Shown: piece after piece, positions 25,479 to 32,811 of the stretch | Numbering within the stretch: the first letter of the stretch is position 1 | Layout of the letters: the number at the start of each line of letters is the position of its first letter | Assembly (NCBI RefSeq): GCF_020023385.1 | Contig: NZ_JAIQCL010000007.1 | Span: 124,001 to 188,000 of the forward strand | Direction of reading: 5' to 3' | DNA: 64,000 nucleotides | Source of the DNA: Planococcus circulans | GTDB lineage: Bacteria; Bacillota; Bacilli; Bacillales_A; Planococcaceae | The notes under the pieces: model-generated | Seen by the model: the letters and a program-made list of their open reading frames with translations, nothing else | The model's database searches: none | Told to the model about the DNA's origin: nothing | Translations under genes and position numbers: made by a program

Positions 25479-26933
25479 ATGAAAAAGAAGAAGTTTCAGG
25501 ATTGGAGCAGAAGAAGGCGGATTGTTATGGGCACCGTCGGTATTCTGGCATTCCTGTATATCGCAGTCATCGTGTGGCAGACTTTCAAGCCTTTGCCTGA
25601 AGGGATTTCAAGCGCAGGTGACCTCCATGCAGTTGAACAGGTTGAAATGATTTATGATTTATCTTACGCGCAAGATAAAGAAGGTATGGAAACTGAAAGC
25701 GAATTACGGATATTCAATGAAATTTATGACATGATCGATGAGGCGGAAGAATTCATCGTCCTGGATCTTTTCCTTTTTGATAATTACAATGACCAGGATA
25801 CGGACTTTCCAGCGGTATCGGAAACTTTGACGGATCATTTACTCGACAAAAAAGAAGGAAATCCGGATTTCCCTATCTATTTTATTACAGATCCGCTGAA
25901 CTTTGGCTACGGATCTTATGAAAATCAATTTTTGGGCACGTTGGAAGACGAAGGCGTCGAAGTCATTACGACAGACCTGGACAAGCTGCGAGATTCTACG
26001 CCACTGTATTCGGGATTTTACCGGGTGATTTTCCAATGGTTTGATGCTGGCGGAAAAGGCTGGGTACCGAACGGGATGTCGAGTGATGCACCTGACTTAA
26101 CCTTGTCTTCTTACTTGAAGATGATGAATATTAAAGCCAATCACCGGAAAACGGTCATTACGGAAAATGAGGCATTGATCAGTTCGGCGAATCCCCATAA
26201 TGCCAGTGGCTTGCATGGCAATATGGCCTTTAAGGTCAGCGGACCGGTTGTCAATGATATTTTGGAAGCAGAGGAAGCCGTATCCCGATTTTCAGGTGGG
26301 CCGGAGCTGCCCAGAATCGAAGTGGCTGAACAACAGGGAGACTATCAAGTGCAATACTTGACGGAACGGAAAGTGTTGGATGCTTTGCTTTCGGATATTG
26401 AAAAAACGGCAGAAGGCGACACCATCCAATTGGCGATGTTCTACATCGCTGAAAGCAGTGTGGTCAAGGCTTTGACGGACGCAGCCAATCGCGGAGTGGA
26501 GATCCGCTTGATCCTGGACGCCAATGAAAATGCTTTTGGTACTGAAAAGACAGGTTTACCGAACCGGCCGGTGGTCCATGAGATGTTGGCTGAAACGGAA
26601 GATCGTCTGCAGGTACGCTGGTATAATGCGGTTGTCGGACAATTCCATACAAAATCCATCATGATCCAAACATCGGACGAAACAATCGTTTCGGGCGGGT
26701 CCACAAATTACACCGAGCGGGCGTTCAATGATTATAATCTGGAAAGCAATATCAGGATTGTGGCGCCAAACGACAGCGAACTGACTGGAGATATGGAAAC
26801 TTATTTTGATCGGCTCTGGAACAATGAAGATGCCTTATATACATTGGATACTGAAGAATACCAAGATGACTTCACATTTTGGCAACGCGGCATCTATGGA
26901 TTCCAAAAACTGTTCAAATTGACGACGTATTGA
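25479..26933 (+). CDS. Phospholipase D-family membrane protein
   Basis: A 484-residue protein with a basic N-terminus and one membrane helix (about 16-36), then two PLD halves facing the outside. The first HxK motif is NHRKTVITE (His about 222) followed by SSANPHN; the second is FHTKSIMIQ (His about 389) followed by GGSTNYTER. In both, the usual Asp of HxKxxxxD is replaced (Glu and Gln), so activity is possible because His and Lys are kept, but not certain. The layout recalls cardiolipin-synthase-like proteins but is not typical Cls, which has two N-terminal helices. The SD is AGGAGGGGG before ATG 25479. Confidence 0.83.
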   Translation: MKKKKFQDWSRRRRIVMGTVGILAFLYIAVIVWQTFKPLPEGISSAGDLHAVEQVEMIYDLSYAQDKEGMETESELRIFNEIYDMIDEAEEFIVLDLFLFDNYNDQDTDFPAVSETLTDHLLDKKEGNPDFPIYFITDPLNFGYGSYENQFLGTLEDEGVEVITTDLDKLRDSTPLYSGFYRVIFQWFDAGGKGWVPNGMSSDAPDLTLSSYLKMMNIKANHRKTVITENEALISSANPHNASGLHGNMAFKVSGPVVNDILEAEEAVSRFSGGPELPRIEVAEQQGDYQVQYLTERKVLDALLSDIEKTAEGDTIQLAMFYIAESSVVKALTDAANRGVEIRLILDANENAFGTEKTGLPNRPVVHEMLAETEDRLQVRWYNAVVGQFHTKSIMIQTSDETIVSGGSTNYTERAFNDYNLESNIRIVAPNDSELTGDMETYFDRLWNNEDALYTLDTEEYQDDFTFWQRGIYGFQKLFKLTTY

Positions 26934-26971
26934 AAAAAGCCTCTTCCGGAAAAACCGGAAGAGGCTTTTTT
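26933..26971. terminator. Bidirectional terminator between PLD and ABC-F genes
   Basis: AAAAAAGCCTCTTCCGG and CCGGAAGAGGCTTTTTT arms, five-base loop; serves convergent genes. Confidence 0.92.
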
Positions 26972-26975
26972 GTTA

Positions 26976-28541
26976 TTACGATTGTACCGGTTTGCCGGCT
27001 GTAATCCATTCTTCAACGTCCCAGACTTTTGTTGCCAAGCCTTCGTAGAAGTCAGGTTCATGGCTTACCAGAACGATGGTGCCTTTATAAGCTTGCATCG
27101 CCCGTTTTAGTTCAGCTTTTGCATTGATATCCAAGTGGTTGGTCGGCTCATCGAAAATCAGCCAATTGCTTTCTTCCATCATCAATTTGCAAAGGCGGAC
27201 TTTGGCTTGTTCGCCACCGCTCAGTTGAGTCATTGGACGCGAAATATGTTCGTTCTTCAAACCAGTACGGGCAAGAGCGCCGCGCACCTGGCCTTGGTCC
27301 ATACTCGGATAAGCTGCCCAGATTTCATCGAGTGGTGTATGCGTCGGTGCTTTGACTTCCTGTTCGAAATAACTCGGAGTCAAATATTCACCGCGAAGCA
27401 CATCGCCGTCCAAAGGCTTGATTTTGCCGAGCATCGTTTTAAGCAAAGTCGATTTCCCCACACCATTCATACCGACAAGGGCAATTTTTTCACCGCGTTC
27501 GATCATAAAGGTCAATGGTGGCAAGAGCGGCTTGTCATAGCCGATGGAAAGCGCTTCGGCTTCAACGACGTAGCGGCTCGGGCTGCGTGTTTCCTTGAAT
27601 GCAAATTGCGGATTTGCCGCAACTTCCGGTTTGTCGATACGATCCATGCGGTCCAGCTGTTTCTGGCGTGACTTGGCACGGCCGGTTGTAGAAGCGCGTG
27701 CTTTGTTTTTCGCGATGAAGGTTTCGGTTTTCTTGATCATGTCTTCCTGTCTTTCGTAAGCGTCCAAATGCTGTTGCTTGCTCAGCTCAGCAAGTTCGAT
27801 GAATTTTTCGTAAGTCGCTGTATAACGCGTCAGACGTGAAAATTCCAAGTGGAAAATGACGCTTGTGACACTGCTCATGAATTCCGTATCATGAGAAATC
27901 AACAGGAAGGCATGCGGATAGTTCTTCAGGTAATTGACGAGCCATTGAATATGCTCTTCGTCCAGATAGTTGGTCGGCTCATCCAAAAGCAATACTTTCG
28001 GCTTTTCAAGAAGCAATTTCGCCAATAGCAGCTTGGTGCGCTGTCCACCGGAAAGAGCTTCCACATTGCGGTCAAGCCCGATTGCATCAAGGCCTAAGCC
28101 GCGTGCAATTTCTTCGACTTTGCCGTCCAATGTGTAAAAATCGCCAGCGTCCAAAGCGTCCTGTGCTTCCGCCATCTGCTCAAGCAGTTCTTCCAGCCGT
28201 TCAGGATCGGCATCACCCATTTGCATGGCGACATCGTTCAATTCCGCTTCTTTCTGGTAAAGAGGCAGGAACGCGTCCTGAAGGGTTTCGCGGATTGTGC
28301 GTCCAGACTGCAGCTGGGTGTGCTGGTCCAAGTAACCGTAATGGGTCCGCGGCTGCCATTCAACGCGCCCGTCATCGTGGATGATCTTGCCTGTTAAAAT
28401 ATTCATCATTGTCGATTTCCCGACGCCATTGGCCCCGACTAATCCTACATGTTCACCTTCGACCAATCGAAACGATACATCGTTGAAAAGGGTCCGGTCA
28501 CCGAACGTGTGGCTTAAATTTTCTACTGTCAATAAACTCAT
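26976..28541 (-). CDS. ABC-F family ATPase (ribosome-associated type)
   Basis: A 521-residue soluble protein with two ATP-binding domains and no membrane segment. Domain 1: Walker A GANGVGKST, signature LSGGQ, Walker B LLLDEPTNYLD. Domain 2: GMNGVGKST, LSGGEQAK, LIFDEPTNHLD. A charged linker (about 225-310; KNKARASTTGRAKSRQKQLDRMD) is the P-site tRNA interaction motif region of ABC-F proteins. B. subtilis relatives are YfmM and YkpA; I cannot separate these from sequence alone. It is a translation factor or ribosome protection type; resistance activity cannot be claimed. A small gene of unknown role lies upstream on the same strand. Confidence 0.92.
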   Translation of the reverse strand: MSLLTVENLSHTFGDRTLFNDVSFRLVEGEHVGLVGANGVGKSTMMNILTGKIIHDDGRVEWQPRTHYGYLDQHTQLQSGRTIRETLQDAFLPLYQKEAELNDVAMQMGDADPERLEELLEQMAEAQDALDAGDFYTLDGKVEEIARGLGLDAIGLDRNVEALSGGQRTKLLLAKLLLEKPKVLLLDEPTNYLDEEHIQWLVNYLKNYPHAFLLISHDTEFMSSVTSVIFHLEFSRLTRYTATYEKFIELAELSKQQHLDAYERQEDMIKKTETFIAKNKARASTTGRAKSRQKQLDRMDRIDKPEVAANPQFAFKETRSPSRYVVEAEALSIGYDKPLLPPLTFMIERGEKIALVGMNGVGKSTLLKTMLGKIKPLDGDVLRGEYLTPSYFEQEVKAPTHTPLDEIWAAYPSMDQGQVRGALARTGLKNEHISRPMTQLSGGEQAKVRLCKLMMEESNWLIFDEPTNHLDINAKAELKRAMQAYKGTIVLVSHEPDFYEGLATKVWDVEEWITAGKPVQS

Positions 28542-28578
28542 TTAATAAATTCCTCCATTATCATAAAAAAAATCGCGG

Positions 28579-28761
28579 TTACAGATCCGCGAGTTTTTGG
28601 TTTAATTCCGCAAGTTGTAGTTCCATTTTTTCCAAACGCAATTCCGCTTTCTCTACCATTCCGGCATGTCCAGTCGTTTCCAGCTTCTCGATATCACCTT
28701 GATGGCGCACATAATCCATCTTCAGCTCAGCAATCGCGTATTCCAATTCCTGCTTGTTCAC
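28579..28761 (-). CDS. Small coiled-coil protein (SE1832-like family)
   Basis: A 60-residue cytosolic protein, almost entirely helical with heptad-like Leu/Ala spacing (MNKQELEYAIAELKMDYVR, then ELRLEKMELQLAELNQKLADL). It resembles short SE1832-family proteins found in Staphylococcus and Planococcaceae, which lack a known function. It ends 37 bases before the ABC-F start and is on the same strand, so co-transcription is likely. The stop region contains GCGG..CCGC pairs (28572-28590) but no convincing T tract, so read-through into the ABC-F gene is expected. Confidence 0.7.
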   Translation of the reverse strand: MNKQELEYAIAELKMDYVRHQGDIEKLETTGHAGMVEKAELRLEKMELQLAELNQKLADL

Positions 28762-28908
28762 AAAATCATCCTTATTTTTCTACCATTGTAACACAAAAAC
28801 ACAAAAGTTGAATCCTTAACGATTTTCATTCATTATATAAAACCTGTATAATTCCAAAAAAAGAACAAAAGGAAGTGACTTGCCATCGATACCCTATTAT
28901 TCGACTTG

Positions 28909-30732
28909 ATGCTAATTATTTTTCTGGGAGTGCTCTCCCAATGGGTCGCCTGGCGTCTTCAGCTTCCTGCCATTGTCCTGATGTCGATCGCGGGTCTCCT
29001 TGTCGGACCGATTTTCGAAGTGATCCATCCGGCTGAAAGTTTCGGAGATCTGTTCAATCCCTTTATTTCGTTGGCAGTCGCCATCATCTTGTTTGAAGGC
29101 AGCTTGAACTTGAATTTCAAGGAAATCCGCACTTTCGGCAAACCGATTTTACGGATCGTTACACTTGGTGCTTTTATCGCCTGGATCGTCGGGTCGCTGG
29201 CAGCGCATTATATCGCCGGATTGTCCTGGGCGGTAGCCTTTGTCATCGGTGGACTATTCATCGTCACCGGCCCAACGGTGATTCTGCCGCTGCTTCGGCA
29301 GGCAAAGCTGAAATCGCGACCAGCCGCCATCTTGAAATGGGAAGGCATTATCGTAGATCCTTTCGGGGCACTGCTGGCTTTGTTTGCGTTCCAGTTTGTG
29401 CTGTTCGCTAATGGCGACGAAACAGCCGCCGCTTTTGGCCTGTTCTTCCTGGCCTCGCTTTTTGCCGCCGCACTTGGCGCAGGAGCAGGGGGGCTGATGG
29501 GGCTGATGTTCGAGAAAGGACAGGTCCCGGAATTTCTGAAAGCCCCGATGGTATTCGGTATGGTGCTGCTGACATTTGTCGTGTCGGATCTGATTATGCA
29601 CGAAACGGGGCTGTTGGCAGTTACCGCTATGGGCATGATCATGGCCAATATGAACATCGCCTCGATCAACGACATGCGCCATTTCAAGGAAAATATTTCT
29701 GTCCTGTTGATTTCCAGTATTTTTGTCATGCTGACGGCTTCTTTAAGTCTTGATGTATTGATCGGAATCTTCAATTGGCAAATCATTTCATTCGTCTTGG
29801 CGACGTTGTTCGTCGTTCGTCCACTGTCCATCTGGCTGTCGACGATCGGCACCGATTTGACCCTTCAGGAAAAAACACTGGTCGGTTGGATTGCGCCGCG
29901 CGGAATTGTGGCATTGACGGTTTCCGGTTATTTTGCGGGAGTTCTGCTCGATGCCGGTTTCGCGGATGCAGAACTGCTGACCGCCCTGACATTCGCGCTG
30001 GTCTTTTCGACGGTTGTGGTCCACGGCTTCACCATCGGCTGGCTGGGAAGAAAGCTTGGCCTGGCGACAGCCGACGATCCGGGCATCATCATCGTGGGTG
30101 CCAGCCGATTCGCAACCAAGCTTGGCGAAGCACTGGCTAATCTCAATAAAAACGTGTTGATCATGGATCCGTCCTGGGGCCGTCTCCAAGGAGCCCGTCA
30201 GGTTGGCTTGAAGACTTATGCCGGTGAAATCCTATCGGAGCACACAGATTACGAAGTGGAATTGACGCCATATGAGACAATGATCGTCGCCACTGAAACC
30301 GATTCCTACAATGCGCTTGTCGTCAATAACTTCGTACCGGAACTGGGCCGGGCAAATCTGTACCAGACGGCCATTCACCAAGGAGATCCGGCCGATTTCC
30401 ACTCCTCATTGAGCGGACGGACCCTGTTCGGGGAGACGTGGAACATCCACGAATTGGAGATGAAGACGGAAGAAGGTTATACGATGCGCAAAACGCAGTT
30501 GACGGAGCGGTTCAGTTTTGAAGATTTCCAAGGCAAATGGACCGGCGAAAACATTCCGCTCTTTATCCAGCGGCCACAAGGAAAAATTGAATTCTTCGCT
30601 CAAAACAATAAGCTTGAGCCGAAAGCTGGAGATACCGTTGTCAGCTTCACTTCACCGGCCCGCCAGTCGGACCGTGCACAAGAGCGCTTGGAAAACAAAC
30701 GCTTCAAACTCGCCACTCAGTCTAAAGAATGA
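28909..30732 (+). CDS. CPA1-type monovalent cation/proton antiporter with C-terminal RCK-like domain
   Basis: About 607 residues: a 12-helix NhaP/CPA1 transport domain (about 1-390) with conserved LLVGPIF, ILFEGSLNLNF and WIAPRGIVALTVSG. A cytosolic Rossmann-type TrkA-N/RCK domain (about 392-510; PGIIIVGASRFATKLGEAL) and a C-terminal TrkA-C-like tail follow. Its role would be Na+ or K+/H+ exchange in pH and salt balance. The start is unclear: the strong SD AAAAGGAAGTG (28867-28877) is 31 bases upstream of the ATG. The frame between encodes LAIDTLLFDL, likely part of the protein, but no standard start codon lies near the SD in this frame. Confidence 0.85.
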   Translation: MLIIFLGVLSQWVAWRLQLPAIVLMSIAGLLVGPIFEVIHPAESFGDLFNPFISLAVAIILFEGSLNLNFKEIRTFGKPILRIVTLGAFIAWIVGSLAAHYIAGLSWAVAFVIGGLFIVTGPTVILPLLRQAKLKSRPAAILKWEGIIVDPFGALLALFAFQFVLFANGDETAAAFGLFFLASLFAAALGAGAGGLMGLMFEKGQVPEFLKAPMVFGMVLLTFVVSDLIMHETGLLAVTAMGMIMANMNIASINDMRHFKENISVLLISSIFVMLTASLSLDVLIGIFNWQIISFVLATLFVVRPLSIWLSTIGTDLTLQEKTLVGWIAPRGIVALTVSGYFAGVLLDAGFADAELLTALTFALVFSTVVVHGFTIGWLGRKLGLATADDPGIIIVGASRFATKLGEALANLNKNVLIMDPSWGRLQGARQVGLKTYAGEILSEHTDYEVELTPYETMIVATETDSYNALVVNNFVPELGRANLYQTAIHQGDPADFHSSLSGRTLFGETWNIHELEMKTEEGYTMRKTQLTERFSFEDFQGKWTGENIPLFIQRPQGKIEFFAQNNKLEPKAGDTVVSFTSPARQSDRAQERLENKRFKLATQSKE

Positions 30733-30884
30733 AATCATTCCCTTCTAAGCTTTTCGATGCGTATTGTGAAACAGGGTTTGTTATGATGAAAACAAACGGA
30801 TTGTTGCGGATTTTATTGTAATGATACGAATTCAAAACAGACAACCGACAGTTACTTTACGCATTCTGAGGAGGACATAGGATT

Positions 30885-31448
30885 ATGAAGGTTTTATTAG
30901 TAGACGGAACGATTCTGGGGAGCAAGACCGGGGCTATCCTGGAGCAGGTGGAGATCTACATCAAAGAATTCAATCCCGAAATGGAATTGACGATATTAAA
31001 GCTGGCCGATTATGACCATCAATTCGTCGATGGCCGCCCACTCGGCGAATACAACGACAGCATGCAGGAAATCGTCCGCCGCTTTGAAGACGCTGACGGC
31101 TATATCATCGCGTCCCCGATTTTCCAGGGGTCGATTCCCGGTGTTTTGAAAAACACTTTCGATATGCTGCATCCGCGCACGATGCGCTACAAGCCGGTAT
31201 CGATCGTGGCGAACGGCGGCACGTATCAGCATCATCTGGTCATTGAAAACCAGCTCAAGCCGATTCTCGATTACTTCCGCTGCCTGGTGACGCCGAACTA
31301 CGTCTACACCCACAGCAGCCATTTCGACGAAACCAACACCATCACCAACGAAGACGTCCACAACCGCCTGCGCGAATTGGCGCGTGTCTTCGTGCAATAC
31401 GCCGAGATGAGCAAGCATCTATCGAAGGAAACGCTGGATAATCATTGA
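30885..31448 (+). CDS. NAD(P)H-dependent FMN reductase
   Basis: A 187-residue flavodoxin-fold protein. The FMN phosphate loop lies at the N-terminus (VDGTILGSKTG, about 6-16), and the conserved ASPIFQGSIPGVLKNTFD (about 76-93) matches the SPxYxGxxxxxLKNxxD signature of NADPH-dependent FMN reductases. ANGGTYQHH (about 109-117) is the GG loop that binds the isoalloxazine ring. It is cytosolic and would supply reduced flavin or reduce quinones and azo compounds. SD GAGGAGG precedes ATG 30885. It is monocistronic with a terminator nine bases after the stop. Confidence 0.88.
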   Translation: MKVLLVDGTILGSKTGAILEQVEIYIKEFNPEMELTILKLADYDHQFVDGRPLGEYNDSMQEIVRRFEDADGYIIASPIFQGSIPGVLKNTFDMLHPRTMRYKPVSIVANGGTYQHHLVIENQLKPILDYFRCLVTPNYVYTHSSHFDETNTITNEDVHNRLRELARVFVQYAEMSKHLSKETLDNH

Positions 31449-31456
31449 TTGATAAG

Positions 31457-31486
31457 AAAAACCTCCCTGTGTGGGAGGTTTTTTTG
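31457..31486 (+). terminator. Terminator of the FMN reductase gene
   Basis: AAACCTCCC and GGGAGGTTT arms with a five-base loop, seven T. Its T tract runs into the first degenerate unit of the 21-bp array. Confidence 0.88.
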
Positions 31487-31506
31487 TTTGTGTTCCGCTG
31501 GAAATG

Positions 31507-31611
31507 AAATACGTTCCATAAGCCTGGAAATACGACTCGTTAGGAATAGGATACGATCCACAGCCACGCATATATGATCCATTGAGCCCGAAATACGATT
31601 TTCCTCCCTAT
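31507..31611 (-). repeat. 21-bp phased array 1a (five units, core GGAnCGTAT)
   Basis: Five consecutive 21-base units start at 31507, 31528, 31549, 31570 and 31591. On the plus strand each begins with AAATACGTTCC, AAATACGACTC, GGATACGATCC, ATATATGATCC or AAATACGATTT; the remaining ~10 bases differ between units. A degenerate unit (GTTCC in register at 31492-31496) may precede it. The stop codon of the NERD gene (31608-31610) is inside the last unit. The reverse-strand core reads GGAACGTAT or GGATCGTAT. Confidence 0.85.
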
Positions 31612-32546
31612 TTGGCTTTATTCCGCAAGTCCATCTCAGGAATCATATATCTGAGGCTTTTATAGTTGCCAACAGTTTTGAAACCGCAACGCTTTAAAAT
31701 TTTCACAGCGTTCGACCTTGACTCCATCTCCGTAAAGCTCCGGAATTCCTGATTTGAAATAGTGTCCGCAACTAATAAGCGATAATCCTGTAGGGCTAAT
31801 AAATGGGCATCCTGCTGCCGGTTGCTGCAATTGAGGCACCGCCATAAATCGCGGGAATAGACCATTTTCGAAAAAGAGCATGCGGAACAAAAAACACCGG
31901 TTTGTAATGGGAAAGTAATGGGTTCGGACTGATAGGCTGTGGGCGGACATTGGTAAGCCAGGAGAAGATCGCATAGTTGGGGAACATCAAATGACGGGTA
32001 GGTGGCATGTTGTTCAATCAATTGATCTAATACAAATGGAAACCCAGAGAGATGGATAACTCGTCGTTCAACAGCTTCGAGCTTGAGGATGCTTGAGGGA
32101 TTTGTAAATACAACAATGCCGATAACAGGAATCTTATAGTTGGTCAGCTGCCGGATCTTTTTTTCGTGGCGATAAAGCTGATCGTCGGGATTTCTCATAC
32201 CCATGGTTTCTGTATGTAGTGTTCGGGTGAATTGCCGAGTCGTTCCGTCCATTTCAATAACTCCACCGATGTTTTTAATCTCTATGATGGCAATGAATTT
32301 GGAAAAGACACAGACAGCATCCATTTGATGAGCAGGAATGGCATAGTCGGGGATAACTCTGAAGACTTCATCGCTTGCATAATCATGCCAGATTCGGTCA
32401 AACCACCTTTCGCCGGCATATCCAGCGGTCCACGTCCTCACTTTTTCTTTTACATCGGCATACGTTGGATGATGAAAAGGGGTGCGGGCCAGCAGTGCTT
32501 CCAAATAAATAAGGATATTGGGCCGCCGGCGTTCAAACAGTTGCAA
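31608..32546 (-). CDS. NERD-domain protein with C-terminal zinc ribbon
   Basis: About 312 residues. The NERD (nuclease-related) domain lies at about 40-150: AGYAGERWFDR, then IPAHQMDAVCVF and IIEIKN, giving the D..ExK pattern of restriction-like nuclease folds. A Cys4 zinc-ribbon follows near residue 220 (CSACSFSKMVYSRDLWRCLNC), and the C-terminal part may bind DNA. Nuclease activity is inferred only. The start is uncertain: TTG 32546 has AAAGGA nine bases upstream, while ATG 32552 is only three bases from it and TTG 32564 lacks an SD. It stands alone, with 21-bp phased arrays on both sides; its stop codon is within one array. Confidence 0.78.
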   Translation of the reverse strand: MQLFERRRPNILIYLEALLARTPFHHPTYADVKEKVRTWTAGYAGERWFDRIWHDYASDEVFRVIPDYAIPAHQMDAVCVFSKFIAIIEIKNIGGVIEMDGTTRQFTRTLHTETMGMRNPDDQLYRHEKKIRQLTNYKIPVIGIVVFTNPSSILKLEAVERRVIHLSGFPFVLDQLIEQHATYPSFDVPQLCDLLLAYQCPPTAYQSEPITFPLQTGVFCSACSFSKMVYSRDLWRCLNCSNRQQDAHLLALQDYRLLVADTISNQEFRSFTEMESRSNAVKILKRCGFKTVGNYKSLRYMIPEMDLRNKAK

Positions 32547-32647
32547 ACACATCATTCCTTTCAAGGGAGTTTAAAATAATATAGCGTTATCGACTAATGA
32601 AATCAAGAATATTCCGACTTTATTTTCAAGGTAATGCAGTTTTAACT

Positions 32648-32752
32648 GGATACGATCCATTGGGAGTGAAATACGTTCCATAAGTTCTGAAATACGATTC
32701 GCAAAACTTTAAATATATTCCATAGAACGGAAAATATGATTCTGGCGCATTT
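32648..32752 (-). repeat. 21-bp phased array 1b (five units, core GGAnCGTAT)
   Basis: Units start at 32648, 32669, 32690, 32711 and 32732, exactly 21 bases apart. Plus-strand cores are GGATACGATCC, AAATACGTTCC, AAATACGATTC, AAATATATTCC and AAATATGATTC; linkers are unrelated. It is the same family and orientation as 31507-31611, on the other side of the NERD gene, and lies just upstream of the topB promoter region. Confidence 0.85.
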
Positions 32753-32753
32753 T

Positions 32754-32782
32754 TTTCCTTTAAAATCAGAAAATGTTACAAT
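32754..32782 (+). promoter_or_regulatory. Possible topB promoter
   Basis: TACAAT at 32777-32782 is a good -10 box; the -35 (TTTCCT, 32754-32759) is weak but spaced 17 bases. It abuts array 1b. Confidence 0.45.
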
Positions 32783-32811
32783 AACCACATCAGAAATGAG
32801 GGTGAATCCAA

